Program-made: the position numbers and the translations under genes
From: Peteryoungia rhizophila
GTDB lineage: Bacteria; Pseudomonadota; Alphaproteobacteria; Rhizobiales; Rhizobiaceae
Direction of reading: 5' to 3'
Assembly (NCBI RefSeq): GCF_004912145.1
Contig: NZ_STGT01000003.1
Coordinates: 868,001-932,000, forward strand
DNA: 64,000 bases
Shown: positions 27,148 through 35,317 of the stretch, piece by piece
Numbering within the stretch: position 1 is the stretch's first letter
Layout: every line of letters begins with the position of its first letter
The notes under the pieces: generated by a model
Told to the model about the DNA's origin: nothing
The model's input: the letters and a program-made list of their open reading frames with translations, nothing else
Databases searched by the model: none

Positions 27148-27224
27148 CATAGAATTGACCTTTCGGGCGGCTTGATCGCCCTGAGACCGCACCCTACCCT
27201 CATCCGACAAGGAGGAGGCGTTGC

Positions 27225-27926
27225 ATGGCAAAGAATATTGCATCGGACGAATGGGCAAAGACTGGCGCCGGACCTTCGGCTTATGTCTTCGATGCCTATG
27301 GCACTCTGTTCGATGTGCATGCTGCCGTGCGCCGACATGCAGAGGCCATCGGGCAGGATGCGCAGGCTTTTTCCGATCTCTGGCGGGTCAAGCAATTGGA
27401 ATATACCTGGGTGACGAGCCTGATGGGGCAGTACCGGGATTTCTCATTGCTGACCGAGGATGCGCTCGACTTCTGTCTCGCCCGGTTTCCCGCTGTCGAT
27501 CGTGATCTCAAAGCCGACCTCCTGGAGGCCTACAGCAAGCTCGACTGCTTTGCCGAAGTGCCTGATGTCTTGAGCAGGCTGCGGGCAAGCGGTGCGAAGA
27601 TCGCGATCCTGTCCAATGGCACGACTGCCATGCTGCAAGAGGCGGTCGCGGCGGCCGGCATCGGCCATCTCGTCGACGACATCTTTTCGGTGGATGCGCT
27701 GAGGATCTACAAGACGGCCCCGGCGGCCTATGCGCTGGTCACCTCGACCTACCGGATCGCGGCACCCGACATCGCTTTCCAGTCTTCCAACCGCTGGGAT
27801 ATCGCCGGCGCCAAGGCCTTCGGCTTCAACTGCCACTGGATCAACCGGTCCGGCGCGCCGGAGGAGTATATCGACCTTCCGCCGGACATGGTGTTTTCCT
27901 CGCTGGCAGGCCTGGTGGAGGCCTGA
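27225..27926 (+). CDS. Haloacid dehalogenase type II (HAD superfamily)
   Basis: A 233-residue cytoplasmic hydrolase. The nucleophile motif is VFDAYGTLFDVHA, the second motif ILSNGTTAML, the lysine is in LRIYKTAPAAY and the last motif is FQSSNRWDIAGAKAFGF, all as in L-2-haloacid dehalogenases, which replace the halogen of 2-haloacids with hydroxyl. The residue after SSN is arginine where the family usually has glycine. The ATG at 27225 follows GGAGGAGG. Many chromosomal members act on natural substrates. Confidence 0.9.
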   Translation: MAKNIASDEWAKTGAGPSAYVFDAYGTLFDVHAAVRRHAEAIGQDAQAFSDLWRVKQLEYTWVTSLMGQYRDFSLLTEDALDFCLARFPAVDRDLKADLLEAYSKLDCFAEVPDVLSRLRASGAKIAILSNGTTAMLQEAVAAAGIGHLVDDIFSVDALRIYKTAPAAYALVTSTYRIAAPDIAFQSSNRWDIAGAKAFGFNCHWINRSGAPEEYIDLPPDMVFSSLAGLVEA

Positions 27927-28064
27927 CTGTGATCCGATGGCGGCGCCACTTGGTGTTCATCGCGAATGGCGCACCGACCATGGCGCAATGCGGGTCTCGC
28001 CGCTATAGAGGCTGCCACGAACAGGCGCCGATGCGCCGTTGAGCACGAGAGAAAGACGCGAGAG

Positions 28065-28313
28065 ATGAGCCAGACCTGGAGCAAGCCCGTGATCCTGCAT
28101 GGGATCGGCGAAGAGGGCGAGGATGTGGTGGTCGACTGCTCGCTCGGCGCCTCCTGGGCGCTGATCGAGGACTGGCCGGAGGAAGAGAGCGAGGTGCTGG
28201 ACAAGGCGCTGCTGGTGCTCGGCGCCGTCGCGCAGGGCAAGGCCAAGGAAGAGGACGGCCGCAAGGCGCTGATTTCGGCAGCCCTCGCAGCCGGGGTGAA
28301 GATCACAGCCTGA
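28065..28313 (+). CDS. DUF982-family protein
   Basis: An 82-residue acidic protein with the DUF982 plan: WSKPVILHGIG, a turn, then WALIEDWPEEESEVLDKALL and a helical end ISAALAAGVKI. DUF982 proteins occur in many copies in rhizobia; function unknown. The start at 28065 follows GAGAG. It lies in line with the dehalogenase gene 138 bases upstream. Confidence 0.75.
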   Translation: MSQTWSKPVILHGIGEEGEDVVVDCSLGASWALIEDWPEEESEVLDKALLVLGAVAQGKAKEEDGRKALISAALAAGVKITA

Positions 28314-28334
28314 GACGCGGCTGCCGCCTTTGCC

Positions 28335-28775
28335 TCACATCAGGCCGAGTGTCAGTGCTGCCAGCACCGCATATCGCCCGGCCTTGGCGATCGTCACCAG
28401 GAGAAGGAAGGTCGGGAAGGGCGTGCGCAGGATACCGGCGACAACGGTCAGGGGATCGCCGATGATCGGCACCCAGGAGAGAAGCAGAGACCAGATGCCG
28501 AAGCGGCGATACCAGGCTTCGGCGCGCGCGAGCTTGTCTTGCGATACCGGAAACCAGGGGCGGTGCCGGAAATGCTCGATGAAGCGGCCGAGCAGCCAGT
28601 TGACCACCGAGCCCAGCACATTGCCTGTCGTGGCCACGAGAAACAGGAGAAGCACCGGCTGGTCGCCCGCGAGGATGAGGCCGACGAGCACGGCTTCCGA
28701 CTGGGCCGGGACAATGGTCGCAGCGAGGAAGGCAGCGAGGAAAAGTCCGAGATAGGTGGCGAGAGCGGTGATCAC
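28335..28775 (-). CDS. YqaA-family (SNARE-associated / DedA-like) membrane protein
   Basis: A 146-residue inner-membrane protein with the SNARE-associated Golgi domain in its short YqaA form: FLAAFLAATIVPAQSEAVLV, TGNVLGSVVNWLLGRF and VPIIGDPLTVVAGIL. DedA relatives are lipid scramblases or flippases; YqaA's job is unknown. It converges with the DUF982 gene. Confidence 0.9.
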   Translation of the reverse strand: MITALATYLGLFLAAFLAATIVPAQSEAVLVGLILAGDQPVLLLFLVATTGNVLGSVVNWLLGRFIEHFRHRPWFPVSQDKLARAEAWYRRFGIWSLLLSWVPIIGDPLTVVAGILRTPFPTFLLLVTIAKAGRYAVLAALTLGLM

Positions 28776-28870
28776 CGCCGAGCACTAGCGCGGCGCGGTC
28801 AGTCTGGCAATCGTGAGCGAAAGGCAATTCCCGAGCGTCCGGCGCTGCCATCCGCAGTCGGCTTCCATAT

Positions 28871-28912
28871 ACAAAGAGGCCGCCACGCATCCAGGGATGA
28901 TGCGTGGCGGCC
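28871..28912 (-). terminator. Strong hairpin, probable terminator of the following minus-strand gene
   Basis: A perfect 14-base stem (GGCCGCCACGCATC at 28878-28891 and its complement at 28899-28912) with a 7-base loop, 38 bases after the stop of the gene at 28950-29261. On the minus strand a short U-containing run (UCUUUGU) follows. Confidence 0.65.
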
Positions 28913-28949
28913 GGACGACCTGGGGGCTGGCCATCGAAGTTCGAGGTGA

Positions 28950-29261
28950 TCAGACGACGCGGCGGGCGGCATCCTCGATTTTCTCGGAGGACGGCGTATC
29001 GACTTCATCCGCGTCCTTCACGGTCGTGCCTTCCACGCGGGCACCTGGCTTGAGGCCGGTGGGCGCCTGCTCGCGCACGGCATGCGGGGTCGGCGTAGTG
29101 ATGGCACCGTGGTCGGGATCGTTGACGTCCTGTCCACGCACGCCGCCTGCGCCGGCCGTGTTTTCCTCCGGCGCATGGCGGCCCCCGCGCTCGCGGGTCG
29201 CATCCGTGATCAGCCTGTCGAGCTCGTCTGCGCTCATCGCGCTCAGATCGAAGTTCTGCAT
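28950..29261 (-). CDS. Acidic hypothetical protein
   Basis: A 103-residue soluble, probably disordered protein: MQNFDLSAMSADELDRLITD, then a Gly/Asp-rich middle and an end SSEKIEDAARRVV. The opening resembles the first helix of H-NS-like proteins (LSAMSADEL), but no DNA-binding part follows. The start at 29261 follows GGGAGAC. Function unknown. Confidence 0.6.
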   Translation of the reverse strand: MQNFDLSAMSADELDRLITDATRERGGRHAPEENTAGAGGVRGQDVNDPDHGAITTPTPHAVREQAPTGLKPGARVEGTTVKDADEVDTPSSEKIEDAARRVV

Positions 29262-29420
29262 GTCGGTCTCCCTTTTGCCTGGCGGGCCGTAACTCTTGCA
29301 GTTCATCCGCCGTGTTCGTGCATTCAACGCGCGAGCGGCCGAAAGGTGCCGGGTGTCGGGATCACAACCTGCAACCGAATGCCGTATCGGACGTTCCAGT
29401 TTCCAAGAGGAGGACGCGCA

Positions 29421-29810
29421 ATGGACTTTGCCGGCATCATGCATGTCATCACCCGGATGATCGAAGCTGGCGGCGTGGCGGTCATCGTGATCGGGATTGC
29501 GGTCGCGGCAATCGCCTATCTGAAGGCGCCGGGCTCGCTCGACGCCTACAGAAAGTTGCGGGCCGGCATGGGGCGGGCGATCCTGCTCGGGCTCGAACTG
29601 ATGGTCGCGGGCGACATCATCAACACGGTGGCGGTGGAGCCGAGCCTCGATTCGGTGCTGGTTCTGGCAGTAATCGTGGTGATCCGCACCTTTCTCAGTC
29701 TCTCTCTGGAGGTGGAAATCTCCGGCCGCTGGCCTTGGCAGGGCGTGCGCAGCTCACAGTCGCTGCATCGGGGGAAAGAGAATGGGGACAAGACGGAGGA
29801 CACGGAGTGA
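29421..29810 (+). CDS. DUF1622-family membrane protein
   Basis: A 129-residue protein with three hydrophobic segments; the end of segment two carries GRAILLGLELMVAGDIINTV, the DUF1622 signature, and segment three ends VIRTFLSLSLEVEISGRWPW. The family is widespread, with unknown function. AAGAGGAGG precedes the ATG. It converges with the DUF421 gene. Confidence 0.9.
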   Translation: MDFAGIMHVITRMIEAGGVAVIVIGIAVAAIAYLKAPGSLDAYRKLRAGMGRAILLGLELMVAGDIINTVAVEPSLDSVLVLAVIVVIRTFLSLSLEVEISGRWPWQGVRSSQSLHRGKENGDKTEDTE

Positions 29811-29838
29811 CCGGCGAAACGGTTCCTACCGCAGGTCG

Positions 29839-30318
29839 TCAGCTCTTGATGATGCTGAGCGTTCCGTCGCTCTCGAGGATCACCGACCCGATGCCACTCA
29901 GTTCTGCGCTGCCATCGGCGCGTACCGCGCTCATGATCTCATCTTCTGTCAGGCGCTGGCGCATCATGGCGGCGTGACAGAAGCTGCCGTTTCTCACGAG
30001 AAGACTTGGCTCGGAGCGGACGACCCTGGCAATCCCGCGGGAGCGAACCGAGGCATAGGTGACGAGATATTGCAGAAGGATCAGCAGGCCGAGGGCCGTT
30101 GCGCCTTCCGCAAGCGCAATCGATTCCTGCAACAGGATCGCAGAGAGTGTGGAACCGAGCGCCACGGTCACGACGAGGTCGAAGGCATTGAGCTTGGACA
30201 GGGTGCGCTTGCCGGAAATGCGCAGGAAGAGAACCAGGGTGGCATAGGCGAGCGTTCCGACGAGAAGCGTGCGGATGATGGCGGGCCACCCCTGGTACAG
30301 CATGTTTTGCCAGTCCAT
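29839..30318 (-). CDS. DUF421-family (YetF-like) membrane protein
   Basis: A 159-residue protein with three N-terminal membrane segments and a small soluble domain. The signature LFLRISGKRTLSKLNAFDLV and the DEIMSAVRADGS region identify DUF421. The family's role is unknown; related spore proteins occur in Bacillus. The start at 30318 is the first ATG. Confidence 0.92.
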   Translation of the reverse strand: MDWQNMLYQGWPAIIRTLLVGTLAYATLVLFLRISGKRTLSKLNAFDLVVTVALGSTLSAILLQESIALAEGATALGLLILLQYLVTYASVRSRGIARVVRSEPSLLVRNGSFCHAAMMRQRLTEDEIMSAVRADGSAELSGIGSVILESDGTLSIIKS

Positions 30319-30560
30319 TTCAGTCTTCCTCTCAGATCAGCCTCGGCCCGTCTCGTCCGGCCGGCGCTCTGCCGCATCTTTCATGTTCTGGTTCAAGCGG
30401 TGATTGGTCGGTTTGTCCGCCGTCGCGCGGTCCCTCGCCATCGCCTTCCACCTTCGTCAACGGCACGGCGCATGCTTCGTTCCCCGGTTGCGTGACGGAA
30501 CCATTGATGCTCTAAAAGCGACATCGGCGAGGAGGCTTTGTCGCAGGAGGTGTGGCTGGC

Positions 30561-32105
30561 GTGACAAACTGGGGTCCCGACATGGTGCTGCGCTGGTTTC
30601 GAACCATCCAGATCGGCAGTGTCGTGCTGCCGGTCATTGGCTGCCTCACCTGGGGGTTCATCGCCTGGCAGGAGCAGAAGGCCATCGCCATCGACCATGC
30701 GGTCGATACGGTCGGGCTCGTCCGACAATATTCTCAACGGGTGATCGAGACAGAGATCATCAAGCATGGCGCGGCGCGCAGCCGGGCCTCGGGAGAGACG
30801 GCGGAGTTTCTCCGGTCTGAAGCCTTTCACAGTTTTCTCGCCGGCATCGATGCCCGCCAGCCGGACAATTTCGGCCTCGTGGTGATCAGCAACGAGGGGC
30901 GCATGGTCGCCTCCAGCCGCATGTTTCCCGTCGATTTCAACGTCGGTGCGCGTGACTATGTTCAGGCGATTCGGGACGGCAGCCGGCTCTTCATCGACCG
31001 CATCCGGCTGGAGCCGAGCGGCGAGGACGCCCTGATCGTGGCAACACCCTTCATCACCAATGATTTCCGCGGCATGATCGTTTCTTCGGTGGCCACCGAA
31101 ACCACGCGCAACTTCCAGCGCACGGCGGCGATGAAGCAGGACGAGGCGGCCTCGCTGATCCGCGACGACGGCAAGCTTCTGGTGCGGCAGGTCCCGGGCG
31201 AGCCGATCATTCTTGCACGCGACACGCCGGCGCGGCAAAACATGATCGCCGCACCCGAAGGCGTTTACGAGGCATTGGCCGTTTCCGATGGGGTGAACCG
31301 CATTTATGCCTTCAGCCGGCTGGGGCGCCTGCCGCTCACCGCCAATTTCGGCGTTCCGACCCATGTCATCGCCACCGCCACATTCTGGAGCGCCCTGCCC
31401 GTCTGGCTGCTGATGGTCGCCATGGGCGCCTTCACGCTCGTGGCCACCGCGCTCGCCCGGCGCAGCATGCTGGCGCAGCGGGATTCCGACCTGCAGGCGC
31501 TGAAGCTGATCGAAGCGGAGAACCTGGCGCAGCAGCGGGCCGAACTGGTGCGCGAGATGAACCACCGGGTGAAGAACAATCTGGCCCTGGTGACCAGTCT
31601 CATCAACATCCAGGCACGGCGCGGCAGCATCGATGCGAAGGATCTTCAGCTGCGGGTGCGGGCGCTGGCGGAGGTGCACGACCTGCTCTACCGCTCGAAC
31701 CATGGCGAAACGATCGATCTCGGCGACCTGTTGCGCCGGGCGCTCGACCCGGCGACGCTGGTGCCGGAAGACCGGCAGATCACACTGCAGACGAGCCTGC
31801 CCGACGGCGTCATGGTGTCGGCCGACCGTGCCTCGCCGCTGACGCTCGCAGCCCTCGAACTGGTGACCAATGCGGTGAAACATGCCTTTTCAGGGCGCGA
31901 ACGGGGGATGATCCGGCTCTGTCTCGAGGAGACCGGGAATGGCGCGGCGCGGCTTACCATCGCAGATGACGGGATCGGCATGCAGGCGGATACCAAGCGC
32001 CGCTCCGGCACCGGTCTCGTGGATGCCTTCGTCCGGCAGGTCGGCGGCGAAATGACCCGCGAGACGAAGGACGGGACGCGCTACGAAATCCGCTTCAGCC
32101 TGTGA
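30561..32105 (+). CDS. Membrane sensor histidine kinase of the HWE / HisKA_2 family
   Basis: About 514 residues. One membrane segment lies near residues 13-33, an extracellular Cache-like sensor domain follows (about 40-270; FGLVVISNEGRMVASSRMFP), then a second segment (SALPVWLLMVAMGAFTLVAT). The kinase part begins with the phosphorylated histidine in REMNHRVKNNLALV (His335) and the ATPase motifs LAALELVTNAVKHAF and IADDGIGM. Such kinases are common in rhizobia and often serve the general stress response. A GTG at 30561, ten bases after AGGAGG, is the probable start. No response regulator gene is adjacent. Confidence 0.9.
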   Translation: MTNWGPDMVLRWFRTIQIGSVVLPVIGCLTWGFIAWQEQKAIAIDHAVDTVGLVRQYSQRVIETEIIKHGAARSRASGETAEFLRSEAFHSFLAGIDARQPDNFGLVVISNEGRMVASSRMFPVDFNVGARDYVQAIRDGSRLFIDRIRLEPSGEDALIVATPFITNDFRGMIVSSVATETTRNFQRTAAMKQDEAASLIRDDGKLLVRQVPGEPIILARDTPARQNMIAAPEGVYEALAVSDGVNRIYAFSRLGRLPLTANFGVPTHVIATATFWSALPVWLLMVAMGAFTLVATALARRSMLAQRDSDLQALKLIEAENLAQQRAELVREMNHRVKNNLALVTSLINIQARRGSIDAKDLQLRVRALAEVHDLLYRSNHGETIDLGDLLRRALDPATLVPEDRQITLQTSLPDGVMVSADRASPLTLAALELVTNAVKHAFSGRERGMIRLCLEETGNGAARLTIADDGIGMQADTKRRSGTGLVDAFVRQVGGEMTRETKDGTRYEIRFSL

Positions 32106-32147
32106 GGGAGACCGGGTCGGGGGTGCCCCGACCTCCCTCGCCTCCCC

Positions 32148-32975
32148 TCATAGCGTCATTTTTTCCTTCGGATGCGGGCTGTCCTCATAGGCACCCCAGA
32201 TCGACTGGTCGAAATTGATCGTGGCGCCGGTCATCAGACCGCTTTCCTCCGACGACAGATAGGCGCAGGCGCGGGCGACCTCGGCCGGGTCGACGAGGCG
32301 GCCGAAGGGCTGGCGGGCGGCGGCTTCCTTCAGCCAGTCCGCCGGCGCGCCGTGATGTTCGCGCTGGATGCGATCCTCTCCATCGCTCGCCATCCAGCCG
32401 ATGTTCAGTGCATTGCAGCGGATGCGGTTTTTCAGCAAGCCGAAGGCGACATTGCGCGTCAGCGTGTCGAGCGCACCCTTGGACGCGCAATAGGCGGCGA
32501 TGAAGGGCTGTCCGGCCATTGCAGACATTGAAGATATGTTGACAATGGTGCCTTCGACACCGTCGCGCAGCATCAGCTTCACCGCATCCTGGATGAGGAA
32601 GAAGGGCGCGCGGGTGTTGATCGCGAACATGCGGTCGAACAATGCCTCGTCGGTATCGAGGATCGTGCCGCGGTCGGTGATGGCGGCGACATTGACCAAT
32701 GCGTCGATGCGGCCGAATTTTTCGTCGGCGGCTGCAATGACCCGGCGGCAGTCGGCGACCTCACCGAGATCGGCGGCGACGAAATGCACCGGGGTGCCGT
32801 AGCGCTCCGTGATCTCACGCGCCTTGGCCTCGCCCTTGTCGCGGCTGCGGCCGCAGATAACGAGGCCCGCTGCCCCGCGCTCGGCAAACAGCCGGGCAAC
32901 TTCCGCGCCGAGCCCCTGCGTGCCGCCGGTGACGACGGCGATCTTTCCATCCAGTCTTCCCATGGTCTTCCTCAT
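32148..32975 (-). CDS. Short-chain dehydrogenase/reductase
   Basis: A 275-residue Rossmann-fold oxidoreductase with the cofactor loop VVTGGTQGLGAEVA, the NVAAI motif, catalytic serine in NISSMSAM and the YCASK pair (Tyr-x3-Lys). It ends with a long C-terminal loop (SIWGAYEDSPHPKEKMTL) beyond the usual end. Its start overlaps the dioxygenase stop by four bases, so the two enzymes probably act in sequence on one substrate. A second ATG four codons inside has a better-spaced ribosome site. Confidence 0.92.
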   Translation of the reverse strand: MRKTMGRLDGKIAVVTGGTQGLGAEVARLFAERGAAGLVICGRSRDKGEAKAREITERYGTPVHFVAADLGEVADCRRVIAAADEKFGRIDALVNVAAITDRGTILDTDEALFDRMFAINTRAPFFLIQDAVKLMLRDGVEGTIVNISSMSAMAGQPFIAAYCASKGALDTLTRNVAFGLLKNRIRCNALNIGWMASDGEDRIQREHHGAPADWLKEAAARQPFGRLVDPAEVARACAYLSSEESGLMTGATINFDQSIWGAYEDSPHPKEKMTL

Positions 32976-34165
32976 GCCCTGCGCTTGGCAGCCTGTGTGT
33001 CGATCAGCGCTGCGAAGGCCTCAGGCTCCATCCCCGCCTGCAGCGCTTCCGCCATCATGGTATTCTGCGTCTTCGGCGCAAGCCCGCCTGCCGGCGGATC
33101 GCTGTCGAGATTGGTCGGGAAGGCGTAGCCTTCGGCGGTTGCGGCCATGGCATTGGCGATCTCGGCCGAGGTCAGCCTGCCTGCCTTCCGGGCGGCGAGA
33201 AGTGCCGGGTAGACCGCCTTGCACATGGCGTCCCGGTCGATGCTTTCCATGGCGCGGCCGAAGGCGGAGGAGACCTGCAGCAGGTTCGCCATCCGCCAGA
33301 TGTCGGCCGACACATTGTTGCCGGCGCCATGCATCAGGGCCGGATTGAAGAAGACGGCATCGCCTTTCGACAGGGGCAGCTGCACATGGTGCTCGGCGAA
33401 CACCGCCTGGAATTCCGGCCGACCGAAGGCGAGGTAACCTTCGAAGAAGGATTGCGAATAGGGCAGGAAGAGCGTCGGGCCGCTTTCGACCGGCATGTCA
33501 CAATGGGCGACCGCCCCCTGCAGGGTGAGAAGCGGCGATACCGCATGGATATGGCCCGGATAGGCCTGCATCTGCGTGGGCGACATGAAGCCGAGGTGGT
33601 AGTCGCGGTGCGGGACCTGCGCCTTGCCGCCGGGGTTTACCCGGTTCATCTGGGCCGTCATCTGATAGCCCCGGCCGAGCCAGGCTTCAGAAGCCATGGC
33701 AATGGCGTCCGAGGCGTAATAGCGGGCGAAATTGTCGGGGTCGGTGAGTGCGTGTTTCTGCAGCGAATTCCAGATGCGGTCATTGGCGCCGGGTTTGGCG
33801 AAATGGTCGGCGGCTGCCTTGCCGCCTTCCTTCTCGGCCTGGACGATGGCGTTGAAGACCTCCGTCGCGCGGTCGACGACAGACAGGTCGGCAATCGCGT
33901 TCTTGATGACGATGACGCCGGGGCCGGTCGAGAAGGCATCGACCCATTCGGCCATCAGCTCGAGGCGGGCATCGGGTTCGCCTGCGAGCTCGCGGACTCT
34001 CGATCCGTCATAGATCAGCACGTTCTTCTCGACACCGATGGCGAAGGGCCAGTCGGCGGGATTGGTCTTCTGTCCAACAAGCGTTCGGAATGCCCCGACG
34101 TCGCCGGCCTGGCTGTCGAGCCAGACCTTGTCACGGCGGCGGCCGGTCAATGTCCTCTGGTCCAT
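32972..34165 (-). CDS. Phytanoyl-CoA dioxygenase-like Fe(II)/2-oxoglutarate oxygenase
   Basis: A 397-residue protein of the PhyH superfamily. The metal-binding facial triad is visible as PHRDYHLG (His186, Asp188) and HGAGNN (His279), with the arginine that binds 2-oxoglutarate in ADIWRMAN (Arg291). Members hydroxylate diverse small molecules. The start at 34165 follows GGGAGG. It is first in a two-gene operon with the SDR and faces a LacI regulator, suggesting an inducible catabolic step, possibly on a sugar or polyol derivative; the substrate is not known. Confidence 0.85.
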   Translation of the reverse strand: MDQRTLTGRRRDKVWLDSQAGDVGAFRTLVGQKTNPADWPFAIGVEKNVLIYDGSRVRELAGEPDARLELMAEWVDAFSTGPGVIVIKNAIADLSVVDRATEVFNAIVQAEKEGGKAAADHFAKPGANDRIWNSLQKHALTDPDNFARYYASDAIAMASEAWLGRGYQMTAQMNRVNPGGKAQVPHRDYHLGFMSPTQMQAYPGHIHAVSPLLTLQGAVAHCDMPVESGPTLFLPYSQSFFEGYLAFGRPEFQAVFAEHHVQLPLSKGDAVFFNPALMHGAGNNVSADIWRMANLLQVSSAFGRAMESIDRDAMCKAVYPALLAARKAGRLTSAEIANAMAATAEGYAFPTNLDSDPPAGGLAPKTQNTMMAEALQAGMEPEAFAALIDTQAAKRRA

Positions 34166-34181
34166 GATATCCTCCCGAAAT

Positions 34182-34210
34182 CCTCTTGCCGCTTGACCAT
34201 AGCCAAGAGG
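34182..34210. promoter_or_regulatory. Inverted repeat in the dioxygenase/LacI divergent gap
   Basis: CCTCTTG at 34182-34188 and CAAGAGG at 34204-34210 are perfect arms with 15 bases between them. A direct repeat ACACCTCA occurs at about 34233 and 34245. Either could be a LacI-family operator, although LacI sites usually have closer half-sites. Confidence 0.4.
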
Positions 34211-34273
34211 CGGGCGAGACATGAGCGGCCAGACACCTCAAAAACACCTCAATCAGACCTGAAGGCTCATGCC

Positions 34274-35296
34274 ATGCGCCCGCCCTTTCCGCTCAAGGAG
34301 ATCGCCCTGCAATCGGGTCTCAGCCTCGCCACCGTTGATCGGGCACTGCATGGGCGCAGGCATGTGGCGAAGGCGACAGGCTTACGCATCGAAGCGGCGA
34401 TCGCCGAGCTGGAGCGGCAATATCAAGAGGTGCAAATCGGGGGCAGGAGGTTGGTGATCGACGTCGTCATGGAGACGCCGCAGCGTTTTTCGAACGCCGT
34501 GCGCGCCGCCTTCGAGGCGGAACTGCCGGGCATGCGGCCGGCGTCGCTGTCGGCCCGCTTCCATGTGGCCGAGACCATGGCGGAACGGGATCTGCTCGCC
34601 ATCCTTACGCGCATTCGCCGGCGCGGCAGTCACGGCGTGGTGTTGAAAGTGCCCTCGACACCGGCGATTGCGGAGATGGCGGGGGACCTGATGGCGAGCG
34701 GCATTCCCGTGGTGACGTTCGTGACCGACCTGCCCCTCCCCGTGCGCCAAGGTTATGTCGGCATGGACAACCGGGTGGCGGGCTCGACGGCGGCCTATCT
34801 GCTCGCCCGCATGGCGGGAACCGCCGATGGCAAAGTTCTCGTGACCTTGTCCAGCGCCCGTTTTTCCGGCGAGGAGGAGCGCGAGCGCGGCTTTCTCGAT
34901 GCACTGCAACGGGATGCGCCGCAGCTGGGGGCGGTGACGATCTCCGAAGGGTTTGGTGTGGACCGCACCACCGAACAGCTGGTGAAGGCAGCACTCGCAG
35001 CCGATGCCGACATCCGCGCGGTCTATTCGATCGGCGGTGGCAACCGGGCGATCCTCAGGGCCTTTGCCGAAGACAAGCGCCGGATCGACGTCTTTGCCGC
35101 CCACGACCTCGATGCCGACAATCGCGCGCTGCTGGCTGAGGGACAGCTGACCTTCGTCATCCATCACGATCTGCGGCAGGACGCGCGCAGCGCCTGCCAG
35201 ATGGTGATGGCGCATCACCGCATGCTGCCGAGGGATTTCAGGATTGCCCCGTCGCGGGTGGCGATCGCCACGCCGCATGAAGTTCATCCAGCCTAA
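34274..35296 (+). CDS. LacI-family transcriptional regulator
   Basis: A 340-residue regulator: N-terminal LacI helix-turn-helix (FPLKEIALQSGLSLATVDRA, then LHGRRHVAKATG) and a periplasmic-binding-protein-like ligand domain (VVTFVTDLPLP, GYVGMDNRVAG, VYSIGGGNRAIL). The ligand domain is of the sugar-binding type. The ATG at 34274 begins exactly before the helix-turn-helix. It is the likely regulator of the divergent dioxygenase-SDR operon. Confidence 0.92.
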   Translation: MRPPFPLKEIALQSGLSLATVDRALHGRRHVAKATGLRIEAAIAELERQYQEVQIGGRRLVIDVVMETPQRFSNAVRAAFEAELPGMRPASLSARFHVAETMAERDLLAILTRIRRRGSHGVVLKVPSTPAIAEMAGDLMASGIPVVTFVTDLPLPVRQGYVGMDNRVAGSTAAYLLARMAGTADGKVLVTLSSARFSGEEERERGFLDALQRDAPQLGAVTISEGFGVDRTTEQLVKAALAADADIRAVYSIGGGNRAILRAFAEDKRRIDVFAAHDLDADNRALLAEGQLTFVIHHDLRQDARSACQMVMAHHRMLPRDFRIAPSRVAIATPHEVHPA

Positions 35297-35317
35297 AAGG
35301 AGAAGCTTCCCGCCCCC

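Noticed and set aside
30393..31883. 496-codon open frame antisense to the histidine kinase
   Set aside because: The kinase H-box and ATPase motifs are on the plus strand; no motif in the antisense product.
33329..34273. Long upstream extension of the LacI gene
   Set aside because: It is antisense to the dioxygenase gene, whose metal triad is clear; LacI homology begins at 34274.
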